A stretch of DNA of 64,000 bases from Vreelandella glaciei (GCF_013415125.1 NZ_JACCDE010000019.1:1-64000), one strand, 5' to 3'; shown: positions 44,808 through 53,511, counted from the stretch's first letter. The notes: a model not told the origin generated them from the letters alone. Numbers and translations are program-made.

Positions 44808-45958
44808 TAGGACGCCTCCCGCACCATATTCCGAGCAATCACGATCTGCTGAATTTGCGTAGTACCTTCGTAAATACGGAATAGCCGTACATCACGGTAG
44901 AAGCGCTCAACGGCGTACTCGGACATATAGCCCGCGCCGCCGTGCACCTGCACGGCGCGGTCGGCCACACGGCCTACCATTTCGGCGCAGAACAGTTTGC
45001 AGCAGGAGGCCAGCGTCGAAACATTTTCGCCGTCATCTTTGCGCCGCGCGGCATCCATTACCATGGTTTTGCCTGCGTAGGCTTCGGTTTTGCTATCTGC
45101 CAGCATGGCTTGAATCAACTGGTGCTCGGCAAGGGCAGCACCAAACTGCTTACGCTCCATGGTGTAGCGTAAAGACTCTTCCACTAAGCGTTCAGCCACA
45201 CCGACACAGACTGCAGAAATGTGCAGCCGTCCGCGGTCCAGCACCTTCATGGCCGTTTTAAAACCTTGCCCCTCTTTACCGCCAATAATGTTTTCGGCGG
45301 GGACCCGGCAGTTATCAAAAATAATATCGCAGGTGTGAGCCCCCTTTTGGCCCATCTTGCTATCCGCCGCGCCGCGCACTAAGCCAGGGGTGTCGCCTTC
45401 AACAATAAACGCAGAAATACCGCCCGCGCCTTTATTCTCCGGGTTGGTGCGTGCCATCACAGTGAACAGGTCAGCTTCGGGGCCATTGGTGATATAGCGC
45501 TTGGTGCCGTTCAAGATGTAGTGGTCGCCGTCGCGCACCGCGGTCGTCCGCAGGCTGGCCGCGTCGGAGCCTGAATCCGGCTCGGTCAAACAGAACGAGC
45601 TAAGAATCTCCCCCGTTGCCAAACGCGGCACATACTTGGCTTTCTGCTCGTCGGTGCCATCAATCAAAATGCCCTGGGCACCAATGCCGTTGTTAGTACC
45701 AAACACCGAGCGGAAGGCGGGCGACGTTTTACCTATCTCCATCGCCACCAACGCTTCTTCTTCCATGGTCAGCCCCAGGCCGCCGTACTCTTCTGGAATC
45801 GAAAGCCCAAACAGCCCCATCTCTTTCATTTCAGCAAGGATTTCCGGCGGTACCGCGTCCTCCTCTGCCAGTCTCGCCTCATTGGGAATTAGGCGTTCAC
45901 GGACAAAACGGGCGATGGTATCGACAAGCTGGTTAATCAGTTCGGGATCGCGAATCAT
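44807..45958 (-). CDS. Acyl-CoA dehydrogenase, short/medium-chain type
   Basis: The 383-residue enzyme starts at ATG 45958 preceded by AGGAG; the longer frame adds six codons over that site. It shows SSFCLTEPDSGSDAASLRTTA, YILNGTKRYITNGPEADLFTV, RKQFGAALAEHQLIQAMLAD, and RLFRIYEGTTQIQQIVIAR, where the Glu in YEGT is the catalytic base. It oxidises acyl-CoA to enoyl-CoA and passes electrons to ETF. It is the first gene of a minus-strand operon (dehydrogenase, ligase, thioesterase, membrane protein) that shares a promoter region with the divergent 46175 gene. Confidence 0.93.
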   Translation of the reverse strand: MIRDPELINQLVDTIARFVRERLIPNEARLAEEDAVPPEILAEMKEMGLFGLSIPEEYGGLGLTMEEEALVAMEIGKTSPAFRSVFGTNNGIGAQGILIDGTDEQKAKYVPRLATGEILSSFCLTEPDSGSDAASLRTTAVRDGDHYILNGTKRYITNGPEADLFTVMARTNPENKGAGGISAFIVEGDTPGLVRGAADSKMGQKGAHTCDIIFDNCRVPAENIIGGKEGQGFKTAMKVLDRGRLHISAVCVGVAERLVEESLRYTMERKQFGAALAEHQLIQAMLADSKTEAYAGKTMVMDAARRKDDGENVSTLASCCKLFCAEMVGRVADRAVQVHGGAGYMSEYAVERFYRDVRLFRIYEGTTQIQQIVIARNMVREAS

Positions 45959-46034
45959 GACGGCTCCTGGTGGCAACGGGTTTTATAGTTAGCGTTATCA
46001 TTAGAAGTAGCGCTGAGCATGGACAATGCGCATA

Positions 46035-46049
46035 TTTTGCATAGCAAAA
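46035..46049. promoter_or_regulatory. Operator-like perfect palindrome, site 1
   Basis: TTTTGC-ATA-GCAAAA is a perfect 6-3-6 inverted repeat in the divergent promoter region between the genes starting at 45958 and 46175. Confidence 0.6.
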
Positions 46050-46076
46050 CTATTGTTCACTATTCTTGTCAGGCAC

Positions 46077-46091
46077 TTTTGCATAGCCTAG
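46077..46091. promoter_or_regulatory. Operator-like site 2 (half site)
   Basis: TTTTGC-ATA-GCCTAG keeps the left arm and core of site 1 but has a degenerate right arm. It starts 42 bp after site 1 and 41 bp before site 3. Confidence 0.45.
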
Positions 46092-46117
46092 GATGGCAGT
46101 CAATAATTGAAACACAG

Positions 46118-46132
46118 TTCTGCAATGCAGAA
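46118..46132. promoter_or_regulatory. Operator-like perfect palindrome, site 3
   Basis: TTCTGC-AAT-GCAGAA is a perfect 6-3-6 inverted repeat with the same arms as site 1 except one symmetric pair. It lies 43 bp before the 46175 start codon. Confidence 0.6.
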
Positions 46133-46174
46133 TCAAAATCTATAAAGCACTCACTTGCAGCGAGGATTTGGCGT

Positions 46175-47698
46175 ATGGCTAGCGAATCAACACCTTCCCC
46201 CTTCACCACGCTTGGCATTGTCGGCACTGGCGCCATGGGCCGTGGCATCGCTCAACTGGCGGCCCAAGCAGGCCTAAAGGTCATACTGTTCGATGTTAAG
46301 GAGGGTGCTGTAAAAGAAGCCAAAACGTTTATTAACGGCCTATGGGAGAGAAGTGCTGATAAGCAGCGCATCACTAAAGAGCAGGCGCAGCATTATAGTG
46401 AGCAGTTAACAGAGGCAAGCGAACTCGCCGCGCTGGCCCCCTGCGATATCGTCGTAGAAGCCATTGTCGAGAAGCTTGAGGCCAAGCAGGGTCTGTTCAG
46501 TGATTTAGAAACGATTGTCAGCCAGCAGGCCGTGCTAGCGACCAATACCTCTTCACTATCCGTCACCGCCATTGCCGCTACCTGCCAACACCCTGAGCGA
46601 GTGATTGGTTTCCACTTCTTTAATCCCGTCCCACTGATGAAGATTGCCGAGGTCATTCCTGGTTTACGCACCGCCGATGAGGTCACCCAGCGGGTGAATG
46701 CTCTGGGCAAAGCCATGGGCCACTTTACTGCCCAGGCTACCGATACGCCTGGATTTCTAGTCAACCACGCCGGGCGCGCCTTCGGCACCGAAGCGCTGCG
46801 TATTCTAGGCGAAAGCGTTACCGACCCAGCCACCATTGATCGCATTATGGTTGATCAGGGTGGTTTTCGAATGGGGCCGTTTACGTTGCTGGACCTTACC
46901 GGACTGGATGTCTCCCACGCGGTGATGGAATCGGTGTATCACCAGTATTATGAGGAAGCGCGCTTCCGCCCTTCACCGCTAACGCGGCAGCGCTTGGCTG
47001 CAGGCTTGCTGGGGCGTAAAACCGGCGAAGGCTTTTACCGCTATGTGGAAGGCAAGCAACAAATGGCGGATGAGCCCGCTATCGCTGAGGTGTCTCCTTG
47101 CCCGGTGTGGATCAGTCAAGACGACCCCGAATCCGCCGCAGCACTCGCTGAATTGGTCAACACGGCGGGCTGGCCATTAGAGACCGGCCCACAGCCCACT
47201 GAGCAAGCGCTCTGCCTGCTGACGCCTTTTGGTGAAGACGCTACTAGCTGTGCGCTGCGCCAAGGGCTAGACGCCAAACAGTGCGTGGCGGTGGATATGC
47301 TCGCGGGGCTAGATAAACGCCGCAGCATGATGACCACACCGATAACTCAGCACACCTTCATTCAAGCAGCGCAAAGCCTACTCAACCACGACGGCACCCC
47401 GGTGAGCACGCTTCAAGACAGTAACGGCTTTGTTCTTCAACGCGTTGTTGCCTGCATCGTTAACGTTGGTGCCGAGATTGCCCAGCAAAGCGTCGCGGAA
47501 CCCGCCACTATCGACCGCGCAGTTGAGCTGGGTTTGGGCTACCCCTTCGGCCCGCTACTTATGGGTGACCATTACGGCGCCACGCGTATTATGACGATAC
47601 TCAATAACCTGCTCGAGGCCACCGGTGACCCACGCTATCGCCCTAGCCCATGGCTGCGCCGTCGTGCCGCTCTGCAAATGTCGCTAACGACTGCTTAA
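46175..47698 (+). CDS. 3-hydroxyacyl-CoA dehydrogenase, PaaH-like
   Basis: The 507-residue protein starts at ATG 46175 after CGAGGA; the longer frame extends through the operator region and is not coding. The NAD-binding Rossmann loop is intact (LGIVGTGAMGRGIA, 14-27). The catalytic region reads ATNTSSLSVTAIA and VIGFHFFNPVPLMKIAEVI with the His-Glu pair; two C-terminal 3HCDH domains follow (FLVNHAGRAFGTEALRI and FVLQRVVACIVNVGAEIA). The length and double C-domain match PaaH/PaaC-type enzymes that oxidise 3-hydroxyadipyl-CoA and related compounds. It can supply the activity missing from the 33945 protein. Its stop lies in an 11-bp tandem repeat. Confidence 0.92.
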   Translation: MASESTPSPFTTLGIVGTGAMGRGIAQLAAQAGLKVILFDVKEGAVKEAKTFINGLWERSADKQRITKEQAQHYSEQLTEASELAALAPCDIVVEAIVEKLEAKQGLFSDLETIVSQQAVLATNTSSLSVTAIAATCQHPERVIGFHFFNPVPLMKIAEVIPGLRTADEVTQRVNALGKAMGHFTAQATDTPGFLVNHAGRAFGTEALRILGESVTDPATIDRIMVDQGGFRMGPFTLLDLTGLDVSHAVMESVYHQYYEEARFRPSPLTRQRLAAGLLGRKTGEGFYRYVEGKQQMADEPAIAEVSPCPVWISQDDPESAAALAELVNTAGWPLETGPQPTEQALCLLTPFGEDATSCALRQGLDAKQCVAVDMLAGLDKRRSMMTTPITQHTFIQAAQSLLNHDGTPVSTLQDSNGFVLQRVVACIVNVGAEIAQQSVAEPATIDRAVELGLGYPFGPLLMGDHYGATRIMTILNNLLEATGDPRYRPSPWLRRRAALQMSLTTA

Positions 47699-47715
47699 CA
47701 ACAACTTAACAACAA
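47694..47715 (+). repeat. Tandem 11-bp repeat spanning a stop codon
   Basis: CTTAACAACAA occurs twice head to tail (47694-47704, 47705-47715); the first copy contains the TAA of the dehydrogenase gene. Confidence 0.65.
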
Positions 47716-47728
47716 CAGGAAAACCATC

Positions 47729-48937
47729 ATGCAAGACGCCTATATTTACGACGGTTTACGCACCCCTTTTGGCCGCCACGGTGGCAGCTTGGCGGCTATT
47801 CGCCCCGATGAACTGCTGGGGCTGACGCTGAAAGCGCTGGTCGCCCGCAACCCCTTTGCGCCGGAAAGCTATGAAGAGGTGTTGGCAGGCTGCACCAACC
47901 AGGCAGGTGAAGACTCCCGTAACGTGGCCCGCCACGGTGCATTGTTGGCAGGCCTGCCTATTGAAGTGGCGGGCCAAACCGTCAACCGGCTTTGTGGTAG
48001 TGGCTTGGCGGCGATGATGGATGCTGCCCGGGCAGCTCGACTGGGTGAAGGCGAGCTGTTTTTGGCCGGTGGCGTTGAGTCCATGTCCCGCGCACCTTAT
48101 GTATTGGGTAAAGCAGACTCCCCTTTTGCCCGCAACCAGCCGATGTTCGACACGGTGATAGGTTCACGCTTCCCCAACCCCTGGATTGCCAAAGAGTACG
48201 GCAGCCACAGCATGCCGGAAACCGCCGATAACATTGCCCATGATCTCAACATAGGCCGCGATGCCAGCGATGCGTTTGCCGCCCGCTCCCAGGCGCGCTA
48301 CGCCCAGTCACTAGCAGCCGGCTTCTACGACGGTGAGATGTTTGGTGTAGAAGTGCCTCAAGGCCGCAAACAGCCACCCCTGCTGATAGATAAAGACGAG
48401 CATCCACGCCCGCAAAGCACCGAAGATAAGCTGGCCAAGTTAGGCGCACTGTTTGAGGGCGGCGTAGTGACCGCAGGCAACGCCTCAGGCCTTAACGATG
48501 GCGCCGCCGCCCTAATTGTGGGCACCCAGGCTGCCGGTGAGCGTGTAGGCTTAACCCCACGCGCGCGCATTATTGCCAGCGCCGTTGCCGGTGTTGCGCC
48601 GCGGGTGATGGGGTTAGGGCCAGTACCCGCTTCACAAAAAGCGCTGGCGCGTGCCGGGCTTACCCTTGAGCAGATGGATGTGATTGAAATTAACGAAGCG
48701 TTTGCCGTTCAGGTGCTTGGCTGCGTGCAGCAGTTGGGGCTCTCCGTCGACGATCCACGCTTGAATGCCAACGGCGGCGCTATCGCCATTGGCCATCCCC
48801 TAGGGGCTTCAGGAGCACGCTTGGCGCTTACGGCTCTCCGACAGCTTGAAACGACCGGTGGGCGCTATGCGTTGGTTACCATGTGCATCGGCGTCGGTCA
48901 GGGCATTGCCACAATTATCGAGCGTCTGGACAGCTGA
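47729..48937 (+). CDS. Thiolase, 3-oxoadipyl-CoA thiolase-like (PcaF/PaaJ type)
   Basis: The 402-residue thiolase has the acyl-accepting Cys89 in NRLCGSGLAAM, the His in ANGGAIAIGHPLGASGAR and the general-base Cys in TMCIGVGQG. The N-terminal start DAYIYDGLRTPFGRHGGSLA matches PcaF/PaaJ-type thiolases. It cleaves a 3-oxoacyl-CoA, giving acetyl-CoA, or succinyl-CoA if the substrate is 3-oxoadipyl-CoA. It lies 30 bp after the dehydrogenase gene, completing the beta-oxidation set, and is followed by the regulator. Confidence 0.93.
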   Translation: MQDAYIYDGLRTPFGRHGGSLAAIRPDELLGLTLKALVARNPFAPESYEEVLAGCTNQAGEDSRNVARHGALLAGLPIEVAGQTVNRLCGSGLAAMMDAARAARLGEGELFLAGGVESMSRAPYVLGKADSPFARNQPMFDTVIGSRFPNPWIAKEYGSHSMPETADNIAHDLNIGRDASDAFAARSQARYAQSLAAGFYDGEMFGVEVPQGRKQPPLLIDKDEHPRPQSTEDKLAKLGALFEGGVVTAGNASGLNDGAAALIVGTQAAGERVGLTPRARIIASAVAGVAPRVMGLGPVPASQKALARAGLTLEQMDVIEINEAFAVQVLGCVQQLGLSVDDPRLNANGGAIAIGHPLGASGARLALTALRQLETTGGRYALVTMCIGVGQGIATIIERLDS

Positions 48938-49039
48938 TTTAGTGTCAAACAGCCGCTATTTCGTTGATAGGCATGAACGCTGCGTCTAAGTAGATATGCG
49001 ATACTGGGCGCCATAAGCCACCTATTGTTGGGATATTGA

Positions 49040-49861
49040 ATGCACCCCACCGACACTGATGCTGACGACCTGCAGTTGCCCGGAAAAGATCGCAACTTTG
49101 TGACTGCGCTCGCGCGCGGCTTAGAGTTGCTGCGCGCCTTTGGCGCAGGTGAAGAGTATTTAGGCAATGCTGAGCTGTCCAACCGTACAAGTATTCCTCG
49201 CCCGACGGTGTCACGGTTAACCTATACCCTGACCCAGTTGGGCTATCTCCAGCACAATACCCACCTGGAAAAGTACCGCCTTGGGCCAGGTGTCTTGGCC
49301 TTGGGGTATCGCTTTCTTGCCAATATGGGTATTCGCGAAATTGCTCGCCCGCATCTGCAGAAATTTGCCGATGCTACCGACTGTAACGTTAGCCTGGGTG
49401 GGGCCGACCGCAGCGACATGGTCTACCTGGAAACCTGCCACGGCCATGGGCCGCTAATCATTCGCCTGGACACGGGCTCCCGCCTGCCCATTGCCACTTC
49501 TGCGATTGGCCGTGCCTGGCTATGCGGCTTGTCTGACGAACGGCGCCAGCAGGTGCTCCAGGAGTTGGCCAGCGAGTATGGTAGTGACTGGCCGCGTTAT
49601 GAAGCGGGTATACAACAGAGCTTTAAAGACTATGCGCAGTACGGTTTTTGCCTCTCTGAGCAGGATTGGCAGCGCGATATTAGCGCCGTGGCGATGCCGC
49701 TGATTTTGGAAGATGGCGCCGAGGTCATGGCGATTAACTGCGGCGGCTCCAGCCTGCGCTTGGATCACGACCGCTTGGTTAATAACTTAGGCCCTCGTCT
49801 CAAGGAAGTCGCTAATCAGATTAAGCAGGAACTAGCGCCAAGAGACCGCTCGGCACGGTAA
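49040..49861 (+). CDS. IclR-family transcriptional regulator (PcaR/PobR-like)
   Basis: The 273-residue protein has an N-terminal winged helix (FVTALARGLELLRAFGAGEEYLGNAELSNRTSIPRPTVSRLTYTL) and a C-terminal effector domain (VYLETCHGHGPLIIRLDTGSRLPIATSAIGRAWL, with AVAMPLILEDGAEVMAINCGG). It most resembles regulators of protocatechuate/beta-ketoadipate pathways. It lies 102 bp after the thiolase gene in the same direction and is the best local candidate to bind the palindromes upstream of the catabolic genes; this link is inferred. Confidence 0.9.
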   Translation: MHPTDTDADDLQLPGKDRNFVTALARGLELLRAFGAGEEYLGNAELSNRTSIPRPTVSRLTYTLTQLGYLQHNTHLEKYRLGPGVLALGYRFLANMGIREIARPHLQKFADATDCNVSLGGADRSDMVYLETCHGHGPLIIRLDTGSRLPIATSAIGRAWLCGLSDERRQQVLQELASEYGSDWPRYEAGIQQSFKDYAQYGFCLSEQDWQRDISAVAMPLILEDGAEVMAINCGGSSLRLDHDRLVNNLGPRLKEVANQIKQELAPRDRSAR

Positions 49862-49954
49862 ATTCAAGCTAGGGAGACTTTAACTAACGCCCGTTTGAAT
49901 GCATCATAGACTTCTAAGCAAGCGCATCGATACCAAGAACGCCAAGGAGTGGGG

Positions 49955-51088
49955 ATGCCAAGCGAGTGGATAGCGCGTCATGATCAAACAGTAACCCTCA
50001 AAGGCGAGTGGACGCTTGCCAACTACCGGCATATCAAAACGGCGCTTATTCACACAGAGCTCATTAACACAGAGCCCGGCAAGCCAACGGGTGCGACAGT
50101 TTCGCTAGACGCGATCACGCGCCTTGATACCGCTGGTGCCATACTCATCGTTGAGCTGATTGGCGTTGAGAAAGCGCGTGCAGTAGCCGACTGGGCAGCA
50201 GAGCTGCCGAGAGAGCAGCAGGCACTGCTTGTGCGTATTGCCGAAGCCATGGAAGCGCCGCTTGATGTTGCTCCTCCTTCCTATTCACGTATTAGCCAAG
50301 CGCTTGCCAGTGTGGGCCAACAAATGGTGGGGCTTTGGTCTCAGCAGCACCAGCTGCTGGCCTTTATTGGTCTTGTCATGGCCACCCTCTTCCATCTGGC
50401 ATTGCGGCCACGCCACTGGCGTTTAACGGCCACCGTTGCCCATATTCAGCAGAGCGGTCTTAACGCCGTACCCATCGTCGCACTACTAACCTTTATGGTG
50501 GGTGCCGTCGTGGCTTTCCTTGGCGCTACCGTTTTGCAGGATTTTGGCGCCACCATTTATACCATCGATCTTGTTGCGTTCTCTTTCTTGCGGGAGTTCG
50601 GCGTTCTGCTTGCTGCGATCCTACTCGCAGGACGAACCGCCAGCGCCTTTACTGCCCAGATCGGCGCCATGAAATCCAACGAAGAGATTGATGCCCTGCA
50701 GGCCCAAGGGCTAGATCCTATCGAGCTTTTGGTACTCCCAAGGGTAATGGCGATGTTAATTAGCCTGCCCATGCTCGCCTTTGTAGGTATGCTCAGCGGC
50801 TTAGCGGGTGGCGCCATGGTCACCTCCCTATCACTGGATATTTCACTTACCCAGTTTATGGCCACGTTGCAAAAAGACGTATCGGTGACGCATTTTTTGG
50901 TAGGCCTTAGCAAAGCACCGGTGTTTGCCTTTGTGATCGCCGTTATTGGCTGCCTTGAAGGCTTTAAGGTCAGCGGCAGCGCGCAGTCGGTGGGAGAACA
51001 CACCACGTCAAGCGTCGTTCAATCGATTTTTATGGTGATTCTGATTGATGCCGTCGCCGCGCTGTTCTTTATGGAGATGGGCTGGTGA
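49955..51088 (+). CDS. mlaE: Mla/Mce-type lipid ABC permease with N-terminal STAS domain
   Basis: The 377-residue protein starts at ATG 49955 after AAGGAG. Residues 1-110 form a STAS-like domain (VTLKGEWTLANYRHIK, VSLDAITRLDTAGAILIVELI), which in E. coli is the separate protein MlaB. Residues about 130-377 are the MlaE permease with five to six helices and FGVLLAAILLAGRTASAFTAQIGAMKSNEEIDALQAQGLDP as the EAA-like coupling region. It would move phospholipids between the membranes. It overlaps the next gene as GTGA and is coded in one operon 49955-53486. Confidence 0.9.
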   Translation: MPSEWIARHDQTVTLKGEWTLANYRHIKTALIHTELINTEPGKPTGATVSLDAITRLDTAGAILIVELIGVEKARAVADWAAELPREQQALLVRIAEAMEAPLDVAPPSYSRISQALASVGQQMVGLWSQQHQLLAFIGLVMATLFHLALRPRHWRLTATVAHIQQSGLNAVPIVALLTFMVGAVVAFLGATVLQDFGATIYTIDLVAFSFLREFGVLLAAILLAGRTASAFTAQIGAMKSNEEIDALQAQGLDPIELLVLPRVMAMLISLPMLAFVGMLSGLAGGAMVTSLSLDISLTQFMATLQKDVSVTHFLVGLSKAPVFAFVIAVIGCLEGFKVSGSAQSVGEHTTSSVVQSIFMVILIDAVAALFFMEMGW

Positions 51089-51912
51089 TAGATTCAGCTA
51101 AATCGACACCACAACCCGATCAACCGGTGATTCAGGTAAAGGGATTAGTTAACCGTTTCGGCGCCCATGTAGTTCATGAAAACCTGGATTTGACCCTTAA
51201 GCGCGGAGAAATTCTTGGCGTTGTGGGCGGTTCAGGTACCGGTAAATCAGTGCTTCTGCGTAGTATCGTTGGTTTGAAACGACCCAATGGCGGCGCGGTT
51301 GAAGTGCTTGGCAATACGCTTAACGAGCTAGACGACAAGCAACGTAGCCAAATAGAGCGGCGCTTTGGCGTGCTGTTTCAGCGCGGTGCGCTGTTTAGCT
51401 CGTTGAACCTACAAGAGAATATTGCCCTACCGCTAATTGAACATGCCAGGCTACCCCGTGAAGACGCCGAGCATCTTGCCAGGGTCAAGCTTGCGCTGGT
51501 CGGGTTGCCGCCACAGGCAGCACTGCAGTTTCCTGAGTCGCTATCTGGTGGCATGGTCAAGCGCGCCGCCCTCGCCCGCGCCTTAGCGCTTGACCCTGAG
51601 ATTCTATTCCTTGATGAACCGACCGCTGGGCTTGACCCTATCGGCGCGGCGGCCTTCGATCAGTTGCTAGTCACCCTTCGCAATGCGCTGGGATTCAGCG
51701 TATTTCTGGTTACCCATGACTTGGATACGCTATACGCCGCCTGCGACCGGGTAGCGGTACTCTCGCAAAAACGCGTATTAGTCGTAGATACCATTGATAA
51801 AGTGGCGGATACCGACGACGAGTGGGTTCAAGACTACTTTCACGGGCCGCGTGGTCGAGCCGCTCAGCGTGCTCATGCCGCCTTTTCAACGAATGCTTAC
51901 ACTCAGGAGTGA
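51085..51912 (+). CDS. mlaF: Mla/Mce-type lipid ABC transporter ATPase
   Basis: The 275-residue ATPase starts at GTG 51085, overlapping the permease stop. It has Walker A GGSGTGKSVLLR, the Mla-type Q-loop FQRGALFSSLN, signature LSGGMVKRAALARAL, Walker B ILFLDEPTAGLDPIGAAAFD and H-loop VTHDLDTL. It energises lipid movement by the MlaE-like permease. The signature GGM rather than GGQ is typical of the MlaF group. Confidence 0.93.
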   Translation: MIDSAKSTPQPDQPVIQVKGLVNRFGAHVVHENLDLTLKRGEILGVVGGSGTGKSVLLRSIVGLKRPNGGAVEVLGNTLNELDDKQRSQIERRFGVLFQRGALFSSLNLQENIALPLIEHARLPREDAEHLARVKLALVGLPPQAALQFPESLSGGMVKRAALARALALDPEILFLDEPTAGLDPIGAAAFDQLLVTLRNALGFSVFLVTHDLDTLYAACDRVAVLSQKRVLVVDTIDKVADTDDEWVQDYFHGPRGRAAQRAHAAFSTNAYTQE

Positions 51913-51918
51913 GGGTCG

Positions 51919-52860
51919 ATGGAAACCCGCGCACATCACGTTTTGATAGGTCTGTTCACACTGGGAACCGCCGTCGCGGCGCTGCTGTTTGCACTATGGA
52001 TGAGCTACGCAGCCGGTGAACGTAGCTACCAGCCTTACCGCATTCTATTTGAGCGCAGCGTTAGCGGCTTATCGGTCGGCAGCCGAGTGCAATATAACGG
52101 TATTGAGGTGGGGGACGTCACCGAGCTTAACCTTAATCCTGATGACCCTCGGCAGGTGATTGCCCATATCCGCGTTTACGATGACGCACCGATCAAGACG
52201 GACACGCGGGCAAAACTTGCCTTTGCCAGCATCACCGGCAGCATGTCTGTGCAACTCCACGGCGGCACCCCTGAAGCCCCGCTGCTGATTGACCAAACCG
52301 ATATCGAAGCGCCGTTTATAAGCGCAGACCCTTCGCCCATCGCCACGCTGTTCGATGAAGGCGAAGATATGATCGAGAACATCAACTCAATCCTGAAAAA
52401 CGTTAACGAGCTGTTTGACGATAATAACCGTGATCAGGCAGGCAATATTTTAACCAACATTGCTCAGATTACCGAGATGATTGCCGCCCAGCAGAACGCC
52501 TTGGATCAAAATATGGCGCTTTTCGGCGAAGCCACTCGCCAAGCAACTAACACGCTTAGCAGCATCGACGCACTTAGCCAGGAAGCGACACAGCTGCTGC
52601 GTCAAGAGGGCCGGCTGGTAATGCAGAGCGCCGCTGATGCGAGTAGCGATGTCGCCCGGGCGGCTCAACGCATTGAGCAGTTAGTGGAAACTAACGCTGG
52701 TGCCATCGAGGGCAGCCTGCAGGGCGCGCAAGATATTGCCCCAGCGCTCTCTTCGCTGCGCTCCACGCTCGATACATTGGATCGTATTACCCGCCAGCTA
52801 GAGGAGAGCCCAACAGACTTTTTTCTGGGCCGTGATCAGGTAGAGGAGTTCCGCCCATGA
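51919..52860 (+). CDS. MCE-domain lipid-binding protein (MlaD-like)
   Basis: The 313-residue protein has one N-terminal membrane anchor (residues about 9-30), one MCE domain (YRILFERSVSGLSVGSRVQYNGIEVGDVTEL, about 40-120) and a long C-terminal helical region (SILKNVNELFDDNNRDQAGNILTNIAQITEM, then two further coiled stretches). MCE proteins form hexameric rings that bind lipid; the extended helices here resemble tube-forming members such as PqiB more than the short MlaD. It follows the ATPase by 6 bp and overlaps the lipoprotein gene. Confidence 0.9.
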   Translation: METRAHHVLIGLFTLGTAVAALLFALWMSYAAGERSYQPYRILFERSVSGLSVGSRVQYNGIEVGDVTELNLNPDDPRQVIAHIRVYDDAPIKTDTRAKLAFASITGSMSVQLHGGTPEAPLLIDQTDIEAPFISADPSPIATLFDEGEDMIENINSILKNVNELFDDNNRDQAGNILTNIAQITEMIAAQQNALDQNMALFGEATRQATNTLSSIDALSQEATQLLRQEGRLVMQSAADASSDVARAAQRIEQLVETNAGAIEGSLQGAQDIAPALSSLRSTLDTLDRITRQLEESPTDFFLGRDQVEEFRP

Positions 52861-53486
52861 AGTTACGCCCCGCTGTTTTCGTTTCTGTTGTCTGCGTTAC
52901 TGCCGTACTGCTGATGAGTAGTGGCTGTTCAATATTGCCCGAAAGTGAGCCAGCGACGCTGTATCGTTTGCCCAGTAGCGATATACAGCCCGTCACATCA
53001 GATTCTATGACCACCCGCCAACGCCTTGCTGTGGCTGCTCCGCAGGCGGGGCATTTACTGAGTAGCAACCGTATTGTGGTTTACCCAGAGGGTAATGTGG
53101 TTAATGTGTACGAAGCTGCCCGCTGGCAAGAGAATGCCCCTGCTTTACTCCAATCGCGCTTGATCACTGGGTTACAGCAGAGCCGCCTATTCGCCAGCGT
53201 GGGTAGCGATAGCCTGCCTTCCGAGCAACTGCTGCTCAGCGAACTACGTCACTTTCAGAGCGACTACGCTACCCGTCCGCCCACGGTGAAAGTTCAGCTC
53301 GATGTTCAGCTCGTCAGCACTCAAAACCGCGCTTCAATCGCGTCTCAAAGCTTCACCACCAGCGCGCAATCAATAAGCACCGATATACCTGATGTGGTTA
53401 ATGCGTTTGGTATCGCTAGCGACGAGCTTGCTGAGGAACTGGTCAACTGGCTGGCCAATCAGGAGGAAGCTAATCCCCTTGATTAA
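52857..53486 (+). CDS. ABC-transport auxiliary lipoprotein (PqiC/MlaX-like)
   Basis: The 209-residue protein starts at an ATGA overlap with the MCE gene. Its signal peptide ends in a lipobox-like LMSSGC (Cys22 or so), followed by an ABC_trans_aux domain (PATLYRLPS, RIVVYPEGNVVNVYEAARWQENAPALLQSRLITGLQ). Such lipoproteins sit on the outer membrane and dock the MCE assembly, as PqiC does. It is the last gene of the lipid-transport operon and convergent with the kinase-like gene. Confidence 0.85.
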   Translation: MKLRPAVFVSVVCVTAVLLMSSGCSILPESEPATLYRLPSSDIQPVTSDSMTTRQRLAVAAPQAGHLLSSNRIVVYPEGNVVNVYEAARWQENAPALLQSRLITGLQQSRLFASVGSDSLPSEQLLLSELRHFQSDYATRPPTVKVQLDVQLVSTQNRASIASQSFTTSAQSISTDIPDVVNAFGIASDELAEELVNWLANQEEANPLD

Positions 53487-53511
53487 GCTAGCAGTGACTA
53501 AGCCAGCGTGA

